A stretch of 64,000 bases of DNA, taken from NCBI GenBank assembly GCA_963815965.1, contig CAWFIT010000005.1:62001-126000 (forward strand), written 5' to 3'. Below are positions 26,054 to 34,501 of this stretch, one piece after another (positions within the stretch are counted from its first letter, which is position 1; every line of letters begins with the position of its first letter). The notes under the pieces were generated by a model. That model did no database searches, had not been told where the DNA came from, and saw only the letters and a program-made list of their open reading frames with translations. A program made the translations under genes and the position numbers. The stretch comes from DASVFB01 sp963815965. GTDB taxonomy: Bacteria; Actinomycetota; Thermoleophilia; Gaiellales; Gaiellaceae.

Positions 26054-26666
26054 ATGCGTAGAGACGATCAGGAGATGAAGCTCGCCGCGCCCCCGCGCAT
26101 CGAGCCGGCTGGCGCGGGGCCCGCAGGGCGAGCGACGGACGGAGACCTTCTACAGCGAATTGCAGATGGTGACGACGGAGCCTTTGACATCCTCTACCAC
26201 CGGTTTGCCCGGCCGCTCTACGGCCTGGCGCTCCGGATGCTGCGCGACCGCAGCCGTGCGGAGGACGCCGTCCAGGAGACCTTCGCCTCGATCTGGCGTT
26301 CGGCAGCGAGCTACCGGCCCGAGCGGGGACCGGGCGCGCCGTGGCTGTACGCCGTCGCGCGGAACGCCATCGTCGACCGCGCGCGCGCGCGCGGCGAGGC
26401 GACGCTTCGCCGACCCGCCCGAGGCGGTTTCGCCCGACGCCGGGCCCGACGAGCGCGCGGAGTCCAGCTACACCTCGTGGCGAGTTCATCGTGCAGTCGG
26501 CGACCTCCCCGACCACGAGCGCGAGGTGCTCGAGCTCGCCTACTGGGGAGGTCTCTCGCAGAGCGAGGTCGCGCAGTTCCTCGACATTCCGCTCGGCACG
26601 GTGAAGACCCGGACTCGCAGCGGTCTCGCGCGCCTCGCCGACTTGCTGGAGGGGGAGTTTCGATGA
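26054..26666 (+). CDS. ECF-type RNA polymerase sigma factor, one frameshift
   Basis: Sigma-70 regions 2 and 4 in two frames. Frame 1 from ATG 26054 (alternative ATG 26075) gives region 2: DGAFDILYHRFARPLYG, RAEDAVQETFASIWRSA, APWLYAVARNAIVDRAR. Frame 2, after a break near 26390 in a GCGCGCGC run, gives DERAESSYTSWRVHRAV and region 4: VLELAYWGGLSQSEVAQ, LGTVKTRTRSGLARLADLL. Removing one base of the repeat restores a protein of ~203 residues. Its TGA overlaps the anti-sigma ATG (ATGA). It is the SigK-like class, given the RskA-type partner, and likely responds to redox or envelope stress. Confidence 0.87.
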
Positions 26667-27280
26667 CGCCTACGCCCGACTTCGAAGAGCTCATCGGCGC
26701 CGATCTCTCACCGGAGGAGCAGGCGCGGCTGCGGCGCGCGCACGACCTGCTGATCGCGGCGGGCCCGCCGCCTGAGCTTCCGCCCGCGCTCGCCGAGCCG
26801 GGCGCCGTCGAAGCGGAGCCGACGCCGTTCTTCAACCGTCGCCGCAACGCGACGGTCCTGGTGCTCGCCGCCGCGCTCGCTGCGGCCGCCTTCGGCGTCG
26901 GGTACCTGACCGGTGGGAGAGGCAACGGCGACACCTTCGCGACGAAGCGCACCGTCGTCATGCACGGCACGCCGACTGCACCCGAGGGAGCGATCGCCTC
27001 GATCGCCCTCGGCAACCGAGACGACGCCGGCAACTGGCCGATGCTCGTCCGCGTCTCGAACCTCGAGAAGCTGCAACGGGGCAGGTACTACACCCTCTGG
27101 CTCACGCGCAAGGGTCGCGCAGTCGCGCCGTGCGGATCGTTCATCGTCAGCGGCGGCGACGCGACGACCGAGGTCCACTTCACCGTGGCGTACAAGCTCA
27201 AGAACTACGACGGCTGGGTCGTGACCGAGCAGGCGCGCGGCGACCGTACCACGGGACCCGTCCTGCTCCGTACCGTCTGA
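26663..27280 (+). CDS. Anti-sigma factor, RskA-like
   Basis: 205 residues. The cytosolic N-terminus (FEELIGADLSPEEQARLRRAHD) is short and lacks a zinc HxxxCxxC motif. A single membrane span follows (TVLVLAAALAAAAFGVGYLTG, ~residues 68-88), then an extracellular domain with the RskA pattern (YYTLWLTRKGRAVAPCGSF). It should hold the upstream sigma factor inactive at the membrane and release it by regulated proteolysis. The ATGA overlap with the sigma gene supports the pairing. Confidence 0.87.
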   Translation: MTPTPDFEELIGADLSPEEQARLRRAHDLLIAAGPPPELPPALAEPGAVEAEPTPFFNRRRNATVLVLAAALAAAAFGVGYLTGGRGNGDTFATKRTVVMHGTPTAPEGAIASIALGNRDDAGNWPMLVRVSNLEKLQRGRYYTLWLTRKGRAVAPCGSFIVSGGDATTEVHFTVAYKLKNYDGWVVTEQARGDRTTGPVLLRTV

Positions 27281-27333
27281 CCCCAGGACGGGATAAGGTT
27301 TGGCGTTCCGGACGCCAGAAAGAGGAGCAGGCC

Positions 27334-27864
27334 CTGCCCTGGAAGCCGACGTTTGTTCTGTTCGCCGTGCTGCTGTCAGCGCTCGCTGCAGGGTGCGGCG
27401 GCGACAGTAGCTCCGAGCAGACGACCACTGCTGCAAAGGCCGCGCCGAACGAGCGCTTCACCACGGCCGAGTGGGAGAAGTACCAGACCGACGCCGCAGC
27501 CTTTCAGAAGCTCAACGACTCCACCCTGGCCAAGGTCGTCGTCTGCACAAAACCGATCAACCCGCCCCCGGGCGCGATGTCGAAATGCGTGGGCGACTCG
27601 TTGACGAATCTGGGCACCGCGACAGAGAAGCTCGGCCAGACGCTCCAGGGCCTCACCTCCTCCGTCGGAGGAGCGTGCCTGACGGCGCTCAACGGCCTGC
27701 TCAACTACGTCCGGCCCTACCAGGCCTCGATCGCGTCGCTGCAGAACGTGATCGATTCGGACAACTACGCCGCGGCATACAACGCAGCCAGCAGCATGAA
27801 GACCGCGCGGGCGGACGGACGAGCGGCGAAGGCCCAAGTCACGAAGGACTGCGCTCCGGCCTAG
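27334..27864 (+). CDS. Lipoprotein of unknown function
   Basis: 176 residues. A lipoprotein signal (FVLFAVLLSALAAGCGG, lipobox LAAGC) anchors it to the outer face of the membrane. Mature part: helical, with two cysteine pairs (VVVCTKPINPPPGAMSKC and GGACLTALNG...VTKDCAPA). I chose CTG 27334 because it follows AGAGGAG by 6 bases and precedes the whole signal peptide; no ATG, GTG or TTG is placed as well. It follows the sigma/anti-sigma pair by 53 bases and could be part of that regulon. Confidence 0.75.
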   Translation: MPWKPTFVLFAVLLSALAAGCGGDSSSEQTTTAAKAAPNERFTTAEWEKYQTDAAAFQKLNDSTLAKVVVCTKPINPPPGAMSKCVGDSLTNLGTATEKLGQTLQGLTSSVGGACLTALNGLLNYVRPYQASIASLQNVIDSDNYAAAYNAASSMKTARADGRAAKAQVTKDCAPA

Positions 27865-27876
27865 ACGGACTGCCGC

Positions 27877-28584
27877 TTACGGCGCGACGCGCCCGGACGC
27901 GACGAATGCCGCGTACGTGATCGGCATGTGCAGCTCGAGGAAGCGCTCGACCGCCTCTGCGTAGCGGCGGATCTCTCGCTGCGCCGTCTCAGCCGCTCGC
28001 AGCGAGACGAAGTTCATCAGCGAGCGTGCGTTCACGGTCCAGTAGAACTCGGTGTAGGCGCCCACAGGCAGCACGCTGCGCGCCACCTCTCGCGCAACGC
28101 CGGCCTCGACGAGCCGCTCGTACGTCGAGTACGCGTGCTCGTACACCTCGCGCAGGGCATCGCGCGTGTGCTCGGCGAGCTCGGGCTCGACGGGCTCGAA
28201 CGTGTACGCACCCGGCTTGCCGACCTGGCTGCGGACGTCCTCCGCGTCGGGGACGTAGAAGTCGTCGGTCGCCTTCGCGTACCGAAGAGAGAATTCATTG
28301 AACGAGCCGACGCGATGACGCATCCACTCGCGCGCGACGAAGATCGGGCAGCGGATGTGAAAGCGGAACGCGTTGTGTTCGAAGGGCGTCCCGTGCCTAT
28401 CGCGCATGAGGAAGCGGATCAGCCCTGCGTCCGAGTCGTCCATCTCCTCCTTGCGCCGTGCGAACGAGACGCGTGCGCCATTGACGACCGACAGGTCACT
28501 CGCCATCACGTCGTCCAGCCGGACGAAGCCGTGGTCGAGCACGTGAATCGTGTCGTCGGTCAGAACGAGGTCAGTCACTGCCAA
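27877..28584 (-). CDS. thyX: FAD-dependent thymidylate synthase ThyX
   Basis: 235 residues. The ThyX signature RHRVGSFNEFSLRY (RHRxxSxNxxSxR) is complete near residue 90. Other marks are FRFHIRCPIFVAREW and NARSLMNFVSLRAAETAQREIR. The enzyme makes dTMP from dUMP using FAD, NADPH and methylene-tetrahydrofolate. ATG start; the divergent VOC-family gene starts 28 bases away. Convergent with the lipoprotein gene, 12 bases apart. Confidence 0.95.
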   Translation of the reverse strand: MAVTDLVLTDDTIHVLDHGFVRLDDVMASDLSVVNGARVSFARRKEEMDDSDAGLIRFLMRDRHGTPFEHNAFRFHIRCPIFVAREWMRHRVGSFNEFSLRYAKATDDFYVPDAEDVRSQVGKPGAYTFEPVEPELAEHTRDALREVYEHAYSTYERLVEAGVAREVARSVLPVGAYTEFYWTVNARSLMNFVSLRAAETAQREIRRYAEAVERFLELHMPITYAAFVASGRVAP

Positions 28585-28612
28585 GGCCCGGCGATGCTAG
28601 CGTCAGGCCAGG

Positions 28613-28999
28613 ATGGCAACGCTCGACGCGATCGGGATCGTCTCGCGGGACATTCCTGAATCCTGCCGCTTCTACCGCACGCTGGGCGTCGACGTTGCAG
28701 AGCCGCCCAACAGCGAGGACCACTTCGAGGCCGTGCTGCCGAACGGCGTGCGGCTCATGTTCGACACGGAGGAGCTGATCAAGCAGCTCGATCCGCAGTG
28801 GAGGCGGCCCGAAGGCGGCCAAGGCACGACGCTCGCGTTCAAGTACGACGACGCGGCCGGCGTCGACGAGACGTACGCCCGCCTCGCGGAATCCGGGTTC
28901 ACGGGCAAGACGGAGCCCTACGACGCGTTCTGGGGTCAGCGATACGCGGACGTCGTCGACCCCGACGGCAACGTCGTCCATCTGTTCGCGCCGCTCTAG
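28613..28999 (+). CDS. VOC/glyoxalase superfamily protein
   Basis: 128 residues with paired beta-alpha-beta-beta-beta units: IGIVSRDIPESCRFYRTLG at the start and FWGQRYADVVDPDGNVVHLF at the end, the usual metal-site surroundings (Glu/His in second half). Several VOC proteins with this look act on antibiotics or metabolites, but the substrate cannot be read. ATG start. 15 bases before the DUF72 gene, so probably one operon. Confidence 0.85.
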   Translation: MATLDAIGIVSRDIPESCRFYRTLGVDVAEPPNSEDHFEAVLPNGVRLMFDTEELIKQLDPQWRRPEGGQGTTLAFKYDDAAGVDETYARLAESGFTGKTEPYDAFWGQRYADVVDPDGNVVHLFAPL

Positions 29000-29014
29000 G
29001 GGCGTCACCGTAGA

Positions 29015-29614
29015 GTGATCCACGTCGGCACGTCCGGCTGGAGCTATCCGTCGTGGCGCGGAGACTTCTACCCCGCGGACGCCGACCCGAAGACGTTCCT
29101 CCCTTTCTACGCGGAGCGCTTCGACACGGTCGAGCTGAACACGACGGGCTACCGCTTGCCGGCGGAGGACCAGTTCGCGCGCTGGGCGGAGCAGACGCCC
29201 GCCGGGTTCACATTCGCGGTCAAGATGCCGCTGACGCGGCTGGATCGCGTCGGCACGTTCGTCGAGCGAGTCCAGCGGCTCGGCGATCGTCTCGGCCCGT
29301 TGCGGATCGTCGTGCAGAGCGCCCGCGACGATGGGCTGCTCACGTTCCTGCAGGGTTCGCTGCCGCCGGAGCTCGAGGTCGCGTACGACTTCCGTCACGA
29401 GTCGTGGGACGACGTCGGCGGCCTCGTCCGCGTCAACGACTTCGACGCGGAGCCGTTCCGCTACATCCGCCTGCGCGAGCCTCCGTACTCCGACGACGAC
29501 CTAGCCGCTGTCGTAAGGCGCCTTCGCGCGCCGGCGTACGTCTACTTCCGGCACGAGGAGGAGGCGACGGCGCCGGAGTATGCCCGGCGGCTACTCCGAA
29601 TGACCGACACCTGA
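29015..29614 (+). CDS. DUF72 (YecE-like) protein
   Basis: 199 residues with a TIM-barrel-like DUF72 domain: MIHVGTSGWSYPSWRGDFYP, FDTVELNTTGYRLP, FTFAVKMPLTRLD, LEVAYDFRHESWDD and YVYFRHEEEATAPEYARRL. The fold resembles endonuclease IV but the true function is unknown. It is shorter than the usual 240-270 residues, lacking part of the barrel between DFRHESW and the final strands, so some members' conserved central segment is missing. Start GTG 29015. Overlaps the convergent cyclodeaminase gene by 24 bases. Confidence 0.88.
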   Translation: MIHVGTSGWSYPSWRGDFYPADADPKTFLPFYAERFDTVELNTTGYRLPAEDQFARWAEQTPAGFTFAVKMPLTRLDRVGTFVERVQRLGDRLGPLRIVVQSARDDGLLTFLQGSLPPELEVAYDFRHESWDDVGGLVRVNDFDAEPFRYIRLREPPYSDDDLAAVVRRLRAPAYVYFRHEEEATAPEYARRLLRMTDT

Positions 29615-30175
29615 AAGGGCCGCGTCCGCAGCGTCCTGGGCCAGGCGGACGAGCTTGCGGGCGCTGACGACGCGCACGTCGCCCTCGGCCATGACCAAGT
29701 TGACCTCGACGAGGTGCGCGGCCGCGCGTGCCGCGCCGGCGGCGAGCGCTGCGGCCGATGCCGCGTCGGCGCGAACGTCGCCCTCACAGTGATTCGCGAC
29801 GTGCGCCGCGAGTTGCGCGACATCGCAGGCGGCCTCCGCGATCGACAGCGGAATCTCCGCGGCGCGGTCCAGCGCCTGTCCGAGGTTGAAGTCGCGCGCC
29901 TCGGGGCGGTGCTCCTCGTCGGCGTGACGCACCGCGAGGAATGCCTCGAGCGCCTCGGCGTCCTCCTGCGCGAGCCTGAGGGCGCGTGAACGCAGCGACT
30001 CGGCCTGAGCGACCGCGGCGCGGGCATCGGACCACGACTCGAACGAGGAGCGTGCGGCCATCGCCGACAGAGCAGCGGCGAACGCGGTCACGAACGCGGC
30101 AGCAGGACCCGCCCCGGGGACGCTCGTCCCGTGCGCGAACTGATCGAGCAACTCCTCGGCCGGCAGCGAGAGCAC
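29591..30175 (-). CDS. Cyclodeaminase/cyclohydrolase family protein
   Basis: 194 residues, almost all helical, as in formiminotetrahydrofolate cyclodeaminase (FchA/FTCD C-terminal domain). The family loop is GTSVPGAGPAAAFVTAFAAA (usual PGGGS changed to PGAGP), and DAEALEAFLAVR and EIPLSIAEAACDVAQLA match the helical core. It would process a one-carbon folate derivative. Ser of PGGGS is replaced, so activity may be altered. Stands alone near ThyX, another folate enzyme, 1 kb away. Confidence 0.8.
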   Translation of the reverse strand: MLSLPAEELLDQFAHGTSVPGAGPAAAFVTAFAAALSAMAARSSFESWSDARAAVAQAESLRSRALRLAQEDAEALEAFLAVRHADEEHRPEARDFNLGQALDRAAEIPLSIAEAACDVAQLAAHVANHCEGDVRADAASAAALAAGAARAAAHLVEVNLVMAEGDVRVVSARKLVRLAQDAADAALSGVGHSE

Positions 30176-30194
30176 GGCCCAACCCTAGTCGGGA

Positions 30195-30449
30195 TTAGCT
30201 AAGGCGGGTCTGCAGCTGACGGACGAGACGCGGCGTCGGCTCGACGCCTTCGCGAGCAAGCGCGGCCTCGAGGTCTGCGATCAGCGTCGCGCGGAAGGCA
30301 ACATCGGCCTGGGCCCGCTCGACGAGATCGTCGAGCACAAGGCGAAGGCGGGGCAGCTGAGACGCCGCCTCGACCCAACCCTGTGGCGCAGGCCGCAGCA
30401 ATCCGATGAGGAAGCCGAGCCGTTCCTCATTCCATGGGTTCGCGCTCAT
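30195..30449 (-). CDS. Small protein downstream of ECF sigma factor
   Basis: 84 residues from ATG 30449, which overlaps the sigma stop as TGATG and has GGAGG right before it. Sequence MSANPWNEERLGFLIGLLRP, then helices (QLPRLRLVLDDLVERAQ, FRATLIADLEAALAREG). No membrane span or zinc motif. Its position directly behind the sigma gene suggests a small soluble anti-sigma or regulatory partner; I do not recognise the family. Confidence 0.65.
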   Translation of the reverse strand: MSANPWNEERLGFLIGLLRPAPQGWVEAASQLPRLRLVLDDLVERAQADVAFRATLIADLEAALAREGVEPTPRLVRQLQTRLS

Positions 30450-31000
30450 CAACCTCCAGACGCGGCGGGACCATCGTTTCTTCCCTCGAGCTGAACACGC
30501 ATCTTCACGAGGCATCGCGAAATACGGCTTGCAATCGTTCCCGGTGGGAGCTCGAGCCCCTCGCCGATCGTCCGGTAGCTCTCGTCGCGGCAGAAGAATC
30601 GGTCGAGTAGATCCGAGCACGGGTCGCCAAGCGCCTCCAACGCTTCCCGGACGTCGAGCGCCAGATCGACCTCGGCGAGCGTCTCGTCGGCGCCGGTCTC
30701 GATGTCTTCGGTCGGCTCGACCCGCGAACGCTCGCGAAGGCGGTCGACGCAGAGGTTCCGCGTCAACTGAGCAAGCCAGGGACGCACGGCCGAATCCTCG
30801 CGGAGGCGATCGAGCCGCTCGTAGGTCCGCGCGAAGACCTCCTGGAAGACGTCCTCGGCATCGTGGTCCGACAGGCGAAATCCCTGCACCGCAATGGCAT
30901 ACACGTAGCGCGAGAAACGCTCGACTAGCTCCGCCCACGCTTCCTCATCGCCCTCCCGGCAGCGGGCGACCAGCTCCGCGTCGGTGAGCCTTGACGTCAC
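30449..31000 (-). CDS. ECF-type RNA polymerase sigma factor
   Basis: 183 residues. Region 2: DEEAWAELVERFSRYVYAIA, HDAEDVFQEVFARTYERLD, RPWLAQLTRNLCVDRLR. Region 4: DRFFCRDESYRTIGEGL, PPGTIASRISRCLVKMR. GTG start overlaps the stop of the MFS gene (GTGA); the small 84-residue gene follows with TGATG. So MFS-cNMP transporter, sigma factor and small protein are one coupled unit, and the sigma factor probably controls expression in response to the transporter's state (inference). Confidence 0.9.
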   Translation of the reverse strand: MTSRLTDAELVARCREGDEEAWAELVERFSRYVYAIAVQGFRLSDHDAEDVFQEVFARTYERLDRLREDSAVRPWLAQLTRNLCVDRLRERSRVEPTEDIETGADETLAEVDLALDVREALEALGDPCSDLLDRFFCRDESYRTIGEGLELPPGTIASRISRCLVKMRVQLEGRNDGPAASGG

Positions 31001-32664
31001 GCGGAGCCGATTCCCATCGGCGCGGGGAGGCGCGCGCCGACCAGAGCATCCGCAGCTTCGCGGCTCGGCGCATGGCCGGTCACCGCTGCGATGAACTCGT
31101 CCCGCTCGAGGGCGAGCAGCTTCGTGTCGTCGACTGCCTTCACCGTTCCCGTTCTCGGGATGTCACGCAGCAGCGCGATCTCGCCAAACGACTCCCCGGG
31201 CCAGGCGTCTGCGACCTTCTCGCCGTCGATCCAGATTTCGCAGCGACCGTCCTCGACGACGTAAAAGCGGTCGCCGTCGTCTCCCTGGCGGAAGACGGTC
31301 TCGCCGGCGGCGACCGACACGGGGATGAGCTTCATGGCGAGGTTCTCGATTGTCGCAGGAGGAAGCGGCGCGAAGATCGGGTTCGCGCGCAGGAGCTCGA
31401 TGCGCTCGACGGGAACATGGGCGCGCTCGTCGATGGCGGACAGGCGCCGCCAGAGGAGCAGGGCCAGAACCGGAAGCATCGAGCCAACCAGGATCAGCGC
31501 TGCGCGGATGCTGATCACGTCGAGGAGCAACGGCACGATCAGGGCGCCTACCGCCAGCCCGAGCACGAGGATGCTCTGGAGTGCGCCGAAAACGCGGCCG
31601 AGCACTTCGTCCGGCACGGCGCGCTGCAGCAGCGTGACGCCCGACACGTCCACGAGCGTGTTTCCGATCCCGAAGACGGCGATGAGGAGGACCGCGCCGA
31701 GGACGGTCGGCCAGACGCCGATCAGTCCGAGCCCGGCGCCGATCAGGACGAGCCCCAGCCCGAAGTCTGTGGCGAGCCTCCTCCGGCCGATCAGAGCGAA
31801 CGCGACGGCGACGCCGATGATCCCGCCGACGCCCATCGCCGCATTGAGAAAGCCGAGGCCCGAGTTGCCGATGTCGAGCAGGTCGAGCGCCGTAACGACG
31901 ATCAGGACGCGCAGCGCGCCGGCGACGATCGTCTGGCAGAAGTAGAGGAAGACGACGACGCGGGCGTCGCGCTGAGCCCAGAGCGTGCTGAACCCGGCGA
32001 CAGCCTCCCGGGAGGTGCTGCGGCGCTCGGCCGGGGCGACCGCGGTCGGCTCCCATCGGCTGTGCAGCTGGACGACGAAGATGGCCGACCAGACGAGCGT
32101 GAGCGCGTCGGCGACGAAGACCCAGCCGACGCTCGTGGCCGCAAGCAGCAGGCCTCCAAGCGCGGGGCCGACGAACGTCCCGAGGCTCTCGATCGCGGTC
32201 GAGGTCGCGTTCGCGGCCGTAAGCTCCTCCGGCGACTCGGCCAGGAGCGGCAAGAGCGCGGCCTGGGCTGGGCGGAACGTCTTCGAAGCGACGGCCATGA
32301 AACCGGCGAGCACGTAGACGATCGCCGGCGAGGCGCCCGTGAACGCTGCCGCCGCCATGCCGGCCATCGCGGCGACGCGGCTCAGGTCGGCGACCAGCAT
32401 CACCCGCTCGCGGCGGTAGCGGTCGGCGAAATACGCGAGCCACGGCGCCGTCAGGGCGGAGGCGACCCAGCGGATGACGAGGACGGCGCTGACAGCCGTG
32501 GCCCCGCCGTGGTCGTTCGCGTACACCGCCAGGGCGACCAGAAAGCCCCATTCGCCCGTGACCGAGCCTGCGAAGGCCAGCTGAAGCTTTCTGAGCTGCG
32601 GATTGGCAAAAACCGCATGAAAAGAACGCCCGGTCTCCCTCAGCTGTCGCCTAAACTCGTTCAC
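30997..32664 (-). CDS. MFS transporter fused to a cyclic-nucleotide-binding domain
   Basis: 555 residues. Residues ~15-410 are a major facilitator transporter with about 12 spans (ALTAPWLAYFADRYRRERVM is the loop motif between spans 2 and 3; AALLPLLAESPEELTAANA resembles enterobactin-exporter/MFS_3 types). Residues ~425-540 are a cNMP-binding domain: ERIELLRANPIFAPLPPATI, VFRQGDDGDRFYVVEDG and the phosphate cassette GESFGEIALLRDIPRTGTV, with the Glu and Arg that bind cyclic nucleotide phosphate. Transport may thus be gated by cAMP or cGMP. ATG start; followed by an ECF sigma gene with 4-base overlap. Confidence 0.92.
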   Translation of the reverse strand: MNEFRRQLRETGRSFHAVFANPQLRKLQLAFAGSVTGEWGFLVALAVYANDHGGATAVSAVLVIRWVASALTAPWLAYFADRYRRERVMLVADLSRVAAMAGMAAAAFTGASPAIVYVLAGFMAVASKTFRPAQAALLPLLAESPEELTAANATSTAIESLGTFVGPALGGLLLAATSVGWVFVADALTLVWSAIFVVQLHSRWEPTAVAPAERRSTSREAVAGFSTLWAQRDARVVVFLYFCQTIVAGALRVLIVVTALDLLDIGNSGLGFLNAAMGVGGIIGVAVAFALIGRRRLATDFGLGLVLIGAGLGLIGVWPTVLGAVLLIAVFGIGNTLVDVSGVTLLQRAVPDEVLGRVFGALQSILVLGLAVGALIVPLLLDVISIRAALILVGSMLPVLALLLWRRLSAIDERAHVPVERIELLRANPIFAPLPPATIENLAMKLIPVSVAAGETVFRQGDDGDRFYVVEDGRCEIWIDGEKVADAWPGESFGEIALLRDIPRTGTVKAVDDTKLLALERDEFIAAVTGHAPSREAADALVGARLPAPMGIGSA

Positions 32665-32780
32665 GAAGCTGAGAATCGCACGTACGCTTGCGTTTTCAAA
32701 GAAACAATGGAAGATTGAGGAGACGAAGCACGTCTAGATGGTTGAAGGTGAGTAACCCGAGCAGCGAAAGGAGAACCACC

Positions 32781-32930
32781 GTGAACGATCAGAATGATCA
32801 ACTTGATCAACTTGACAAGAACCAGGAGCCCAAGGACGACGTCGAGGGCCATGTCCTCGAGCAGCTCGACGAAGCGGACGTCGAGGCGCATCAGTTCGAG
32901 CAGATCGAGCAGATCGAAGTGGTCGAATAG
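32781..32930 (+). CDS. Tiny acidic peptide with DVE(G/A)H motifs
   Basis: 49 residues from GTG 32781, set by AAAGGAG seven bases upstream. The sequence is almost wholly Asp, Glu, Gln, Asn and Leu: NDQNDQLDQLDKNQEPK, then DDVEGHVLEQLDE and ADVEAHQFEQIEQIE. The two DVE(G/A)H units, each followed by LEQLDE/FEQIEQ, form a near repeat. No membrane span and no cysteine. A good rho-independent terminator follows 27 bases after the stop, so it is a free-standing gene. The function is unknown; a peptide precursor, small regulator or RNA-coded leader are possible. Confidence 0.65.
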   Translation: MNDQNDQLDQLDKNQEPKDDVEGHVLEQLDEADVEAHQFEQIEQIEVVE

Positions 32931-32956
32931 GCTCCATCTCGCGAGCACACCCTTTC

Positions 32957-32986
32957 GAAGGGCGCCCACCGGGCGCCCTTCTTATT
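32957..32986 (+). terminator. Rho-independent terminator
   Basis: 11-bp stem GAAGGGCGCCC / GGGCGCCCTTC with ACC loop (32957-32981), followed by TTATT on the plus strand. It ends the tiny acidic gene and overlaps the stop of the convergent GAF gene. Confidence 0.8.
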
Positions 32987-33623
32987 GCTTGAGCACGTTC
33001 TCCAGCGCGTTGAGCAGCGCAAGCGCCTGCTCGCGCCGCTCTTCCTCCAAGTCGTCGAGCGCCGCGGCAAGGCGGGCGACGACCGCGAGATCGCCGCTGC
33101 CCTCCTCGAGCGCGGCCTTCGCCCGCCGGGAGCGCTGGAGCAGGTCGAGCGCGATCGCCGCCTGGTTCGCGAACAAGCCCAGGAGCTCCATCTCGTGGAG
33201 CGAGAACCCCGGGCGCTGCGGCCGGTCGAGCACCTGGAGCACGCCGAGCGCCCGCTCCTCGACGAGAAGCGGCACGGACATGATCCCCTTCGGCACGTAG
33301 CCCGTCTTCTCGGCGACCTCCCGCGAGTGGCGCGGATCCTCCGCGAGGTCCTCGATCACGAGCGGCTGGCGCGTGACGAGCGTCCAGCCGGCGATGCCCG
33401 TGCTCGAGGGGATCCGCGTGCCGACCAGACCTTGCTCGTCGTCGCCCGCGACCGCCTCGAAGACGAGCTCGTCGGTGTCCTCGTCGAGGAGGAAGATCGA
33501 GGAGCGCTGGGCATCGAAGATCGCCCGCGCGACCTCGACGATCGACCGGAGCAGCGATCCGTAGGCGGCGTCGGCGCCGATCACGCCGGCCGCGACGGCC
33601 GCTCTGAACCCGTCCTCGCTCAT
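32982..33623 (-). CDS. GAF-domain protein
   Basis: 213 residues from ATG 33623, which overlaps the protease stop as ATGA. A GAF domain covers ~20-165 (RSSIFLLDEDTDELVFEAV, GIAGWTLVTRQPLVIEDL, GIMSVPLLVEERALGVLQVL), ending in a coiled helix (ALEEGSGDLAVVARLAAALDDLEEE) with no output domain. Such lone GAF proteins bind a small ligand or nucleotide and signal through partners. It is the last gene of the cNMP-binding/protease/GAF unit. Confidence 0.87.
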   Translation of the reverse strand: MSEDGFRAAVAAGVIGADAAYGSLLRSIVEVARAIFDAQRSSIFLLDEDTDELVFEAVAGDDEQGLVGTRIPSSTGIAGWTLVTRQPLVIEDLAEDPRHSREVAEKTGYVPKGIMSVPLLVEERALGVLQVLDRPQRPGFSLHEMELLGLFANQAAIALDLLQRSRRAKAALEEGSGDLAVVARLAAALDDLEEERREQALALLNALENVLKQ

Positions 33624-34501
33624 GTGTCTTTCGATCCTCCCATGTTGTCGGCGATCAGGTGCAGCACGCTCTTGAGCTGGAACGGCGTCAGCTCGGGATG
33701 CTTGGAGCGCACGAGCGCGCAGATTCCGGAGATGTGCGGCGTCGCGAAGCTGTTGCCCGTCGCGCGGATCGTCTTGCCGCCCATCCACGCCAGCTGGACG
33801 TCGACGCCGCGCGCGAAGAACTCGACAGGCGGATTCGGGTTGTAGTAGAAGAGGTGCGAGTCCGGCTCCGAGTGGCTCCCGACGGAGATAACGGACGAGA
33901 AGCGCCACGGGTAGCTCTCCACTGGCATGTTGTGTGCGGAGGCGACGAGGATCGTGCGGTTGAAGTACGCCTTGTCCGCGAGCTCGTGCAGCACTTCCGC
34001 GAACTGGCGCTTCGTCGTCGAGAGGCTCATGTTCACGACGTCGAAGCCCTGGTCGACCGCCCAGCGCAGGCCGCCGAGCAATACGGGGCCCGAGCCCGTA
34101 TAGCCGGCACCGAGCACGCGCGCGCTGTAGATCTCACACTCGGGTGCGAGGTCGCGGATCACACCGGCGCACGCCGTTCCGTGGCCACAGAGGTCGCCCT
34201 CCTCGTCCGGCAAGGCGATCGGCTCGCCGTCGTCGCCGACGCTGATCGCGACCGCGCCGTTTACCTCGCCGACAAGCGGATGGTTGGGGTCGACGCCGCT
34301 GTCGAGAATGCAGACGCGGACTCCCTTGCCGGTCGCTCCTTCGAGCGCCCACTCGCGCGTGACGCGCTCGGGCCACTGGAGATCGATCGCGATCTGGTCC
34401 CCCGCCCCCGGCGGCAGAGACCATGCAGGAAGCGCGCGCTCCTCTGCTACGGCGTTTGGGCTTCCTTGAGCCGCTGCGCCATCACCTGGAGCATGTTCCA
34501 C
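33620..34501 (-). CDS. Cytosolic subtilisin-like (S8) serine protease
   Basis: 293 residues. The catalytic triad is complete: Asp in VCILDSGVDPNHP, His in LCGHGTACAGVI, Ser in GNSFATPHISGICA, and the oxyanion Asn lies in ILVASAHNMPVES. No signal peptide or propeptide is visible, so the enzyme is probably active in the cytosol, like processing proteases of peptide-maturation systems. ATG 34501 would overlap the upstream cNMP-binding gene by 55 bases; no better start was seen after its stop. It overlaps the GAF gene by 4 bases. Confidence 0.92.
   Translation of the reverse strand: MEHAPGDGAAAQGSPNAVAEERALPAWSLPPGAGDQIAIDLQWPERVTREWALEGATGKGVRVCILDSGVDPNHPLVGEVNGAVAISVGDDGEPIALPDEEGDLCGHGTACAGVIRDLAPECEIYSARVLGAGYTGSGPVLLGGLRWAVDQGFDVVNMSLSTTKRQFAEVLHELADKAYFNRTILVASAHNMPVESYPWRFSSVISVGSHSEPDSHLFYYNPNPPVEFFARGVDVQLAWMGGKTIRATGNSFATPHISGICALVRSKHPELTPFQLKSVLHLIADNMGGSKDT

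Noticed and set aside
30991..32718. Long plus-strand open frame of 575 codons opposite the MFS gene
   Set aside because: Low-complexity Arg/Asp/Glu-rich translation with no domain, opposite a clear transporter; a typical antisense shadow in GC-rich DNA. The same applies to 4205-5320, 5244-6527, 6816-8489, 40943-42121 and 59742-61088.
32661..32969. Minus-strand 102-codon frame with a Leu/Ile-rich stretch opposite the tiny acidic gene
   Set aside because: Its hydrophobic part is simply the complement of Asp/Glu/Gln codons; the plus-strand frame has the Shine-Dalgarno and terminator.
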